A DNA stretch of 64,000 nucleotides, taken from positions 51,747,464-51,811,463 of the forward strand of contig NC_134015.1 of assembly GCF_040712315.1 (NCBI RefSeq). Direction: 5' to 3'. The notes beneath the pieces are model-generated. The model was not told where the DNA came from and ran no database searches. It saw nothing but the letters and a program-made list of their open reading frames with translations. Positions 22,874 to 33,069 of the stretch are shown one piece after another (the stretch's first letter is position 1; each line of letters starts with the position of its first letter). Source of the DNA: Castanea sativa. Lineage: Eukaryota; Streptophyta; Magnoliopsida; Fagales; Fagaceae. A program made the position numbers and the translations under genes.

Positions 22874-24240
22874 TGTACTTTTTTAGACCCCTTAAAACAC
22901 AACCAGATTAACCTAGTTATTTAGCCAAGTGATTAACTTAGGTAAATTATGCAAATCTAGGTTAACACATATAAATCATATCGTGCAAAGCAACATAAAT
23001 ATAAAAAAACACAATGATATGATGACCCTGGAAAACCAAACCGGTAAAAAACTTGGAGAAGATTTAACCTAGCTATCCTCAAGGTAAAACTGAATCCACT
23101 ATGAAAGAATTGAAGTTTACACAATAGCGACTTAGACCACTAACATCCTATTGCTACCTCGAGTAGGAAACTTACTACCACGACCACGTGACAACTTCGA
23201 GTCCACAAACTATTTCTTTCTTGAATTTTCCAACAAGCACAAGCACTCCCGCTTGTATATCTTTAAACACTTGAATCTGCAACTGAATTGATAACCTAGG
23301 AAAACCAAACCGGTAAAAAATCTGGGGAGGATTTAACCTAGCCATCCTCAAGGTAAAACTGAATTCACTATGAAAGAATTGAAGTTTACACAATAGCGAT
23401 TTAGACCACTAACATCCTATTGCTACCTCGAGTAGGAAACTTACTACCACGACCACGTGACAGCTCTGAGTCCACGAACTACTTCTTTCTTGAATTCTCC
23501 AGCAAGCACAAGCACTCCTGCTTGTATATCTTTAAGCACTTGAATCTGCAACTGAATTGATCACCAAGCTCTTGACATGATCTAGATCTTAATAACTCTA
23601 AGTGTATGTGAAGAAAAACACATCTAGATCTCATAAGAGATTCACACACACAACATAAAGAGTATCAACAGCAACTCTAAAAACGTGGCTAGGGTTTTTC
23701 TTTTTATACTTAGGGCAAAACATAAAACCCTACACGAAAAATGAGTTTAGGCTAAGTTGGAAAATTCTGCAGAAAAACAATCTGCACGACTTTCGATCGG
23801 TCGAGTCTAATTCTCAATCGATCTAGCCATGCATAATTGCACAGTAAATCCTGCAGTAACTGGATTCTAACTTTACATAAAAGACACATACTTTGAGCAC
23901 GTCTAAACAAGACTAAAACGTTTTGATCATGGTTTACCAATTTTACAAATTATAGTTCTAATACATTTAAACCTAAAGGTCTTATAACCCAACAAACTCC
24001 CCCTTTGGCAATCCGTGACAAAACACAAACATAACAATGTGCTCAAAATTTACATAAAAACAGCCCATTACAAAAACATCGCCCAGTATAACAAATTCAA
24101 CCTAATTACTATCCATCAGTTGCAAGTGTAAACAACAGCACGATTAAATCAACCTGTATATTCCTGTAACACTTAACAAACACATAAACGCATGTGTAAA
24201 CTACAAGTAATCATAAACACATTTGCCATCGAGCAACATA
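22874..24240 (-). mobile_element. Copia-type 3' LTR fragment (minus strand)
   Basis: The LTR spans 22874-23994 (TGTACTTTTTTAGACC ... TTATAACCCAACA). On the minus strand it begins TGTTGGGTTATAAGACC. The preceding minus-strand sequence (24010 to 23995) is TTGCCAAAGGGGGAGTT, a textbook copia polypurine tract. About 230 bases of internal sequence follow, and the element then ends abruptly at 24240, exactly where duplication copy 2 starts. There is no pol. A 267-bp tandem duplication enlarges the LTR. Confidence 0.75.
23031..23564. repeat. 267-bp tandem duplication inside the copia LTR
   Basis: AAACCAAACCGGTAAAAAA at about 23036 recurs at about 23303, and the two units match along their length with around 5% differences (for example CGACAACTTCGAG versus TGACAGCTCTGAG). 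An internal duplication of an LTR segment of this size could alter promoter spacing. Here it is in a truncated, presumably inactive copy. Confidence 0.85.
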
Positions 24241-27200
24241 GACTTCAATACAAAACACCCAAAAATCAATTGAGATTTTAACTTAGATCGAACATAAAAT
24301 TAGAAAGGATATCATTTTTGATTCTCTAGTACTATTGAGATCTAATAGTAGTTGAATCGTGATGTTAAAAATAATTTTTTTAAAATTAATAATTATAAAA
24401 TAAATAAATACATAATAAGTTTATAAATAGTAATATTACAAATTTATAATCCATCTTCTTCTTCTTCAGCTTTCCTCTCCATCTTCTTCTCATTTCTCAA
24501 ATGTCCAAACCCACTTCTAAAAACCCAAAAATCACGATCTTGGCACCAGAGCGCAACTTGGGTTTTTTTTTTTCCGGCGGTATTGTTGCTTAGTTTTGTT
24601 GTTTTCTATTTTTTGGGTTTGTTGTCTGCAGAATTGGGTTTGAGGTTTTGAGAGTTAGAGAGATCGATTAGATGTAAGTGTTTAGGTTCAGGTTTAGAGA
24701 AGAGGCAAAGGCTGAGATTAAACCATGGAGATTTGGTCATGGCAATCCGAAGGTTCTGAGATTACAAGAAAGAAGTGTTGGCCATGGAGCTTAGGCTAAG
24801 ATTTTGAAGAAAGAAGTGTTAAAGGAACTCAAGTCTCGATTTAAAGACTCTATTTCTACGTAGATAAATTTTCACCTCAATTCTGCCAGCGTATAGAACT
24901 CAAGTCTCTAAAACTCAAGTTGCTACAGTGAACTTGAGTCTAATGAACTTGAGATGTTAGTTTCTTAAATAGTTTAAAAACCATACTAACGAACGAAATT
25001 TTTAGCAAAATGGTTATTTTGCAAAAGAGTAAGAATTAAATACAATATTTAGGTGTTGTTCCTTAGGTTCCTCTCTTAAGATTCTACCATGTGATTTTTT
25101 TCTCATGTATAAAAATGTATTTTTTAAGTTAAGTAGCCATATAGCAGAATCTTAAGAGGGGACCATAAGAAATAGCACCTAAGAAACTGTATAAAGTTTT
25201 GACCTTTGCAAAAATATTCGTTTGGCTAGCCTAATATTAATCCTGTGTCACACCTGCAAAACATTTGTGAACTCAGCATTTCCAAACCGCAGGGAACAGT
25301 ACCTTTTTGGGTCAGAGAAAGTGGCTTAGGGAATAGTACCTTCAAGAAGGCCCAACAAAAAAAACAGCATTTAAGGCCCAAGCATATATGATTTGCAGGC
25401 TTGTATTCTCAAGTCTTAACCAACAAAATCACAAGTAGAGCGGAAAAACATTGCTTAAAAGTGTATTGAAAATTTAAAACTTGAAAATTGCTTCTTATGC
25501 AATAAAAAATAATTAAAAGAGAAAAGAAAAGAAGCAGCATAGATCATTGAAATACTTTCTTCTTTTTCTCTTTTTAGAGAATTAACACTTATCCAAACCA
25601 AGTTTGACCACATCCCGAACAATGGCAAATTTTGGAGAAATTTCACTACTCTCATCTTCTTTCTAATCATGCCCAAAATTGGATATCAATAACAGTTTGT
25701 TGACAAAAGTTACCAACATTCACTATAAATGGTTAGTTTTACAAAAGAAGAAGTTGAACCAAATGGCAATTACACTTCAACATGCAGGGATTACGATTTA
25801 ATCATTCAACAATCCAATCTTTTACTTATATTTGCTAGATTTGAAATTTTTTTTTTTTTAGAATAAGCTAGATTTGAACTTAGGGCAATAGCTTACTATT
25901 AATTGACATGAAATTGATGTTTCTATGATTCAACTATCAATAAGATAGGAAGACGACATGTCCCGATAATGCTCATGACTGACTAACTTAGTTTATTATC
26001 CTATCTCTCAAATTTTTTTTTTTTTGAGTTTCAACCTATAGCGTCCGCTCCTGATGATAGCTCTTTACATCAGACCAAAACACCAATCGGTTTTTTGTGT
26101 AGGCAGAGATTGAACCCCAGATCTCTTATTCAATCATTAGAGATTTTATCAATTGAGACTTTCCCCTATATATATCTGCAATGCACATGACAATAACAAG
26201 TATCACTTCTTATTAATGATTGGAGCCAAACTTTATCATTGATTTAATGCATTTTCTAAAAAATGCCCATAAATATAACTAATAGTCTAGTTACTAGTTA
26301 GGAGGAAATTGGTTGCAATCTTTTTCTCTAGGACGTGAAATAGGTGAGAATGATTATGATACTATATAGGGCAAATTACAACTTACCCAACTATGATTTG
26401 GCCGAAATTTAAGTTGCCTACCTGTGGTTTAAAAATTGACACTTTACCTACCTAAGGTTCACTCCTTTAAGTTTTTGTAACCGTAACCTATGTCTGTACT
26501 TTCACCATTAAAAACACACAAAAATGAACAAAAACATAAAAATCTAAATCTAAAAGCATATTTCTTAAAATGATGAAACTTTAGCTTAAGAACATTCTCA
26601 AACCTATCAATCTAAAATCAAGTACACCACAAATTAAGATAATTGATATCTCCACACACAAAAAAAAAAAAAAAAAATCAAATTAATATATTTCAATGGA
26701 TAATAAAAAAATTTGAATGAGGTGGGTTGCAAAAACCTAATGGAGTGAACCTTAAGCCGGGGCAGCCCAACAAATTTGGAGGTCTAAAACAATATATTTA
26801 AATGAAGTATTTTTGTTATCACTTAAATAATATTTAATTAGTGTTTAATATCATAATTTGTTATAACAAAAATCCAATCCTTTTATTTTGTAATATGCAA
26901 TTTTTTTTTGTGGGAAATATGCGACAACTATAACAAATTTTACTAAAAAGATCTTACAAACAATGTAGAAATGAATGTAATTAGTGACAATCCAAAAAGA
27001 TAATAAACAAATATTTGAATTAATAATACTAGAGACATTATAAATTTCACAACGTGAGGCTTACAAGGATGCATCACAAATCACAAAAAGTAATTCAAAA
27101 ATGCATTTAATAGATTATTGACGTCAACATATCATATTAATTATCACATAAATTTGTAAAGTTTTCAAGTAAAATTAATAATATTTTTAGCATTTTCTTA

Positions 27201-27395
27201 TGTGAATTATTTCTTGCAGGTGGTGACACATGTATTTGTAAGACACATATAATTTAAGTTGTATTATCTCTAACATTATTCAATTATTTAGAAGTTTCTT
27301 AAAAGTAGAGAAAAAAATATAAAACTATTTTTTTCCCGCGTATCTCCAAGAATATATTTGTAAAAGAGGATATATATATATATATATATATATCT
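24241..27395. repeat. Dispersed ~3-kb duplication, copy 2
   Basis: This is the partner of 19033-22040. It differs mainly by a SINE and flanking change at about 25995-26175, loss of the (CA)n tract (A-run near 26660), and point changes. It ends at (TA)n near 27370-27392, beyond which the two copies are unrelated. Each copy therefore starts at the same base and ends at a TA microsatellite. Confidence 0.9.
26013..26166 (-). mobile_element. tRNA-derived SINE
   Basis: On the minus strand the unit starts near GGGGAAAGTCTCAATTGATA, an A-box-like segment. It has a B-box-like GGGGTTCAATCTCTGCC (complement of 26102-26118), a body, and an A-rich tail (the plus-strand T tract at about 26023-26035). Spacing and length (~155 bp) suit a plant RNA-polymerase-III SINE. 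It is absent from the corresponding place in duplication copy 1. Confidence 0.75.
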
Positions 27396-27833
27396 AGTTT
27401 TAATATAATACGAGTCAGAGGTTGATTTTACATATCTAACCCTATACTGCTTAAAAATTCAGTCGATGCCCTGCGCTCTAACAAGCCAGCCTTGGTATCC
27501 GAATCTATGGAGCTTTGAGACTTGAAAATGGCGGACCGCACGTACGTAATCAAACTCTCCGAATTTTCTGTGTTGTTGGAACGGCCAATACGAACCTCGA
27601 CGAGCTTCAATTCCTGTCCGATCCAATCCTCAACACATTCTCCAACAACTCTTCTTCTCTTCTCTAAAGGTATATACACAGTACACATTCTCTAATCTTT
27701 GTATATATATATATGTGTGTGTTTGATTGTACAAAAATAGAATTCTAATGTAGTGCTTCATTTTGTGAATTGGATTCACAGATAAATAGCTTTGACATTT
27801 ATTATGTATTTAGCTTTTGGTGTTTATTTATCA

Positions 27834-27864
<31 letters not shown>

Positions 27865-28120
27865 TAAAGTCGAAGCTCAGTGAGAATCCAAATTGAATTT
27901 AAATTAGATTGTATAGTAAAAATAAAGCTCTGAGCGTAGCTCATTTTAGGGTCCTATCCTCTGTTATAACATGGGCATCAGGTTTATCCTTTTTCCTACT
28001 TGATTTTTGTAAGTACACAAAATATTTAATGAATATTTCTTATATTGAATTACACGACATTTTCTTTAGTTATTTGTTTTTATTGTGAAGGAAAAAAAAA
28101 AAAAAAAAGATTTCTTAGAG

Positions 28121-28283
28121 TTTAGCCCGTGAGTGATTTTTGTTCTTGAAGTTTGAAGTGATCACTTTTAGTCCTTTGACGACGTGACCAATTTAAAAAC
28201 TGACTTCATCACCACTCCATACTCCATAGGGACTAAATGTGATCGCTTTAAACTATATGGACCAAAATTGCTCATGAGCTAAA
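28121..28283. mobile_element. MITE in intron 1 of the Tm-1-like pseudogene
   Basis: TTTAGCCCGTGAGTGATTTT and the complement of the right end (TTTAGCTCATGAGCAATTTT) are inverted repeats extending about 55 bases to GATCAC(T/A)TTTAGTCC. They are typical of the GGTCC/AGTCCC MULE-like MITEs. No target duplication could be fixed. Confidence 0.6.
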
Positions 28284-29851
28284 TTTTAGGGACCAACAAT
28301 GCATTCTGGCCAATACACTAATTTGTTCTTGTTTGTTGTTAAATTGCTCATGGAAATGATAGTTACAAGCGGTGATTCTTGATGTTTCTTCTGGCCTGCA
28401 GAAGGAGATTGAGAGTTTTGGGGGCAAAATATTTGTGTTGAGAAAGGATGTTTTCTGTTGTTGTTTTGAGTCAGTTGGGCAAGCCCCAACATTGCTTCTG
28501 GATGACAGGCAAAGCTATTGCTATAATGAGTAAAGCACTTGAACATTTCCTTAAGAAAGCTCATGAGGATGGTGTTATTGCTGGAGTCATTGGTATTGGA
28601 GGCAGTGGAGGGACATCTCTTATATCATCTGCCTTAAGAATTCTTCCGATTGGAGTGCCTAAGGTCATTGTGTCAAGAGTAGCCAGCAGTCAAACCTTAT
28701 GTTGGGACATCAGATCAGATTTGATATTTGTTTCTATCGATAGTGGATATCTGTGGGGTTAATAGTGTAAGTGGGGTTGTGTTCTCAAATGCTGGAGCTG
28801 CTTTTGCTGTAATGATGATTGGAAGGCTTGAGAGATCCAGAGATTTTTCGAGTGCCAATGAAAAATCTACAGTTGGTTTAACAATGTTTGTGGTTACAAC
28901 TCCATGTGTAAATGATGTCCAAGAAAGATTGTATAAAGAAGGTTATGACTTATGAGACCTTGGTTTTTCATGCCACTGGGGTAGGGGGAAGGGTGATGGA
29001 GTCTCTTGTTAGAGAGGGATTTACAAGTAGTTCTCTTTATACATTCCATTTGCATCCAAAACTCCAAAGCTTGAACAAGACGCATGCTTTGTCAAAATAA
29101 GTGGATCTTTTATGTCTTTGGAAGTTGTCTATAAAAAATTTGAACATTCTTGTATGTTTGGTAGTTAGGAAATGCCAACCAAAAGTTTTTCTTAGGTTGT
29201 TTTTCAACCTTAAATTTCTATATTGAATTGATGATGTTAACATCATCAATTTTAGGTGACTTCCAACTTGTCTTTGAATAACTAGTTGAAAAGACATCTG
29301 CTTAAGCTAGAGATAGGTACTTATGTTTGTTATTTGAATGTTTCTTGAGTTAATGTTGGTGCTTAAGAGCCGATGTTAAATTTCCAAACTTACATTTGTG
29401 TCATATCATGTTATAATGGCATGCATCTATTAAGAAATCTTTAATTGACTCTCTTTGCATGTATAGAATATTTTCTGATTCATATATCTTTCTTTTATTC
29501 AGTCTGTCAAGGTGTTCATTATGAGTTGAGTTGGTGGAGCCAGATTATTTAATCCTTATAATTTCTCTGTGATTTAATTTTTTTTTTTTTTAAATCCTTT
29601 TCCCCCCAGCTTGGTGATGGCTTCTTCCTTTTATATATTTACTTTCTTACCTGTTCATTTTACTTAGGGTGTTTCGGACATCACAACAACAGAGGTCGCA
29701 GACTATATAGTTGGAGGGGCCATGGCTTGTGAAGATTCCTGCTTTGATGCCATTATAGAGAAGAGGATCCCATTAGTCCTAACCGTTGGAGCCTTAGACA
29801 TGGTCAAATTTGGAGCTAAAGATACCATATCTTCTAATTTTCAGCAAAGAA

Positions 29852-30820
29852 GGCACTCGTATCCGTTTTTGGCATGATAGGTGGATTGATGATATTTCTC
29901 TAAAAGATCTCTATCCTGAGCTCTATGTGTGTTCAGCGGTTAAGGATGCTTACATCTCTGAAGTCTTGTGGATTCCAGAAGGGGGCACTACTAGAGTGTG
30001 GAATTTGAGGTTTTATAGAGCTTTTGAAGATTGGGAGTTAGCTGTATCTTATTCTCTGCTTCAACTTATCCAAACCCGTATCCCTCGGGGTGAGAGGAGA
30101 GATACTCTTTGCTGGCGGCTAAAAGGTGATGGTAATTTTGACACCCGATCTTACTATCAGGTGATTCGGGGTGATTCGATTTCTTTGTTTCCTTGGAAGG
30201 GGATTTGGAAACCTAAGATTCCTAAACGAGTGGCAGTCTTTCTGTGACCAGCTGTTCATGGTCAGATCCTCACTTTGGATAATCTTATGCTTAAAGGTCG
30301 CCCCTTGGCTAATTGGTGTGTTATGTGTTGCCAAGATGGGGAGTCGGTAGACCACCTTCTTCTTCATTGTCTTGTCACTCATTTCCCATGGTCTCTTATG
30401 CTTCAGGCTTTCAGTATTCATTGGGTTATGCCAGGTTTGGTGGCAGGTTTGTTATCTTGTTGGCATTAGTGGCTTGGGAAGCATAATTCGGACATTTGGA
30501 ATTTGGTTCTAGGGTGTTTAATGTGAACTGTGTGGTTGGAACAAAATCATTGATCTTTTGAGGACAAGGAGAAGACCTTGGATGAGTTAAAGGTTTTAGG
30601 TCATCACAATCTTTTGGAGTGGTCTCGCTGTTGGGGTTTTACTGATTGTTCTTCTCTCTTTGAGTTTATGTCTTCCCTTAGCTTAGTTTCCTGATCTCCC
30701 TCTTTGTGTTGTGCTGTGTGCTCTCTTTTTTCTTGTTGTTCATCATCATGAACATCTTGTACTTTTCTCTTTTTGTTTTATCAATAATATTATTTTTCTG
30801 ATTACCTATCAAAAAAAAAA
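29852..30820 (+). mobile_element. 5'-truncated L1-type LINE inserted in a Tm-1-like exon
   Basis: The host exon reads ...SSNFQQRR, is interrupted at about 29851, and resumes right after a 10-A tail (30811-30820) as ...IHEHNKQ followed by a splice donor at 30844. The insert encodes the LINE C-terminus: TRIRFWHDRWIDD, KGDGNFDTRSYYQVIRG, PWKGIWKPKIPKRVAVFL, then the zf-RVT cysteines (WCVMCCQDGESVDHLLLHC), ending in a 3' UTR and poly(A). A stop (TGA) at about 30245 interrupts it. There is no long target duplication; only A/G microhomology is seen at the junction. Confidence 0.85.
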
Positions 30821-31407
30821 AGATTCATGAGCATAATAAGCAGGTGATGAGTCTCTACAACCCTTATTCTTCTCTGTAATCTTTGTCATTTTATTCTGGC
30901 ATTATTTTAGGCATTTGAGTGCTTCGATTTTCAAGATACGACAAAATTTATCGTCTTAATGTTAATTTATGCATATGACAAAAGTGGTTTCATTTTCCTT
31001 GTGATTCTAATGGAAAAACAAAGTCTCTGATCTTTGTTTGTTTCTCTGCTGGAAGATTGGAATCTCATGTGTTATGCCATAGCAATTGTCTAATACATCC
31101 TTAGCTCTGATAAATTATATATCATAGTGTGTATGACAGAATCTATATTGCCATTTTTAGGTTTCACTGATGCGAACTACGCCAGATGAGAACAAAGGAT
31201 TTGCTGAATTTATAGCAAACAAACTAAACAAGTCATCATCAAAGATCTGTGTTTGCCTGCCACAAAAGGGTATCTCTGCTCTAGATGTGCAAGGGATGCC
31301 CTTTTATGATCTTGAGGCTACTACCACTCTTATAAATGAACCACAAAGACCTATTCAGACAAATGAAGATCGACAGGATCATTATTGCTCATTGACTAGA
31401 GCATGTC

Positions 31408-31712
31408 TGATAGGAGCTAAAGCTCCTGAAGTCAGTCATGCTGAGCTGGAGTTATTCCGTTATGGTTGTTACAGGTAGTTAGTTGGTATAACTAATTAGC
31501 AGTTAGTCGGTAGCTTCAGTGTAATGGAATTGGCATTGTAAAGCCTGTAAAGGGGATTATATGAATTCTAAAGAATCATTCAGAATATTAATGCAGAACT
31601 TCTCTCTATTCACTTGTCTCTCTCTCATCTGCAATTTCCTTAGGAGGCCTAGTTTATTTGAAGAACTACTCAACTTTCTCTTTATTTTTCTTGAATTGAA
31701 TTGTTTCTATCA
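31408..31712 (+). repeat. 5' LTR of the chromovirus
   Basis: 305 bp with ends TGATAGGAGC and TTCTATCA. Compared with the 3' LTR it lacks a ~20-bp tandem duplication (GAGCTGGAGTTA unit) and has ~50 extra bases near 31590-31650. Confidence 0.85.
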
Positions 31713-31714
31713 AG

Positions 31715-31730
31715 TGGTATCACAGCCTAG
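31715..31730 (+). other. Primer-binding site (initiator tRNA-Met type)
   Basis: TGGTATCACAGCC lies 2 bases after the 5' LTR and matches the usual plant TGGTATCAGAGCC at 12 of 13 bases, complementary to the 3' end of initiator tRNA-Met. Confidence 0.85.
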
Positions 31731-31740
31731 TTTTGTCGCA

Positions 31741-32990
31741 ATGATAGAAACTCGATCCTTGTCTGCTCTTATTGATAAGGTGAATGCACTTTCAAAGACA
31801 ACTGAGCTTCATCAAGCTGAGATGCATGAGATTCATCAAAAGTTGGATGCAGTGACTAGTGTGTTGCAAACCTTATCCGAGACTATGCAAAATTTTATAG
31901 AAGCTGGGCATCGTTGGCAGCAAAGACTTTCATTTCCAGGTGGTTCAAAATCAGTTTTGACTGTTATTTCAAAAGCTGTTAGGGTGGAGTTCCATAAATT
32001 CAAGGGGGAGAATCCATTGAGGTGGGTTTTTAAGTTTCACCAATTTTTCCAATTATACAATACTCTACCTAACCAGAAAATTTTGTTGGCCTCATATCAT
32101 CTGGAAGATGAAGCTCTGGTATGGTTTCAGGATGCTGAGGAATCTGGGCAGTTCAAGAGTTGGGAAGCATTTGTGAGAGCCTTACATGTTAGGTTTGGTG
32201 CATCAGCCTATGATGACCCTCTAACAAGACTAAGACAAGTGAGTTCAGTAGCTATCTCGAAGGCCAATTTGAGGCATTGTCTAATCGAATCAAGGAACTC
32301 TCTGAGAAGCACAAGCTGAGCTGTTTTCTTAGGGGGTTGAAGGATGAAATAAGGTTGTAAGTGAGACTGTTGAATCCTCAGAATCTGAACACAGCATTTG
32401 GACTTGCAAAAATCCAGGAAGAATACCTTCCGGATAGTAAGAAGATGAGGCCATGGAATGATAATCAGTAGGGATTAATTTTTGGTCCACCACCATTGAT
32501 CAAGAATGAAGCTAGGGGTGCCAAATTGCCAATTCAGAAGCTATCACCATCTCAGATAGAGGAAAGGAAGGAGAGGGGCTTATGTTTTCGTTGTGATGAT
32601 AAGTGGGTTGTTAGTCGCCAATGTGAAACCCCTAGAGTCTTTTTGTTGGAAGGGTTACAACAACAATTGACCTGTTCACCTGAGGTAGATCCTAAGGATG
32701 AGTCAATGGAGGAAGTTAGTGACCAGTTGGAAAGTTCACAAGCCATAGTAGAAGGGACTGTTGAAATTACTCTTTATGCTCTGCTTGGTAGTCCATCACC
32801 AGGCACTATGAGAGTGTGGGGAAGGATTAACAACCAAGAAATGATAATCTTGATTGATTCTGGTAGCACTCATAATTTCTTGGATGTGTCTATGTGGATG
32901 TCCTTGCAATTACCTTTATCTACTGCAGACTGTTTTGAGGTGAAGGTAGCTAATGGAGCTATGTTAAGAACAAAGGGAGCTTGTCATTAA
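31741..32990 (+). pseudogene. Chromovirus gag and protease, frameshifted
   Basis: ATG 31741 opens MIETRSLSAL, a heptad-rich N-terminus. Then comes the retrotransposon gag domain (VEFHKFKGENPLRWVFKFHQFF; EDEALVWFQDAEESG; RALHVRFGASAYDDPLTRL). A frameshift near 32250 moves the reading to an adjacent frame. A zinc knuckle near 32575 keeps CFRCDDKW but has Arg-Gln before the last Cys where His is usual. The protease active site LIDSGSTHNF is at about 32850-32880. Stops occur near 32358, 32470 and 32988. Confidence 0.8.
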
Positions 32991-33069
32991 GTTCCTTTGA
33001 AAATACAGGGCACTAATTTCTTGATAGATTTGAATGTATTGGTTTTGGGAGGCTGTGATGTAGTTTTGG

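Noticed and set aside
26102..26159. Possible tRNA gene from A-box and B-box-like sequences
   Set aside because: No cloverleaf or anticodon arm could be drawn, and the A-rich tail and body fit a SINE.
28286..28564. 92-codon frame antisense to the Tm-1-like exon
   Set aside because: A shadow of the plus-strand UPF0261 coding sequence, which has clear protein similarity.
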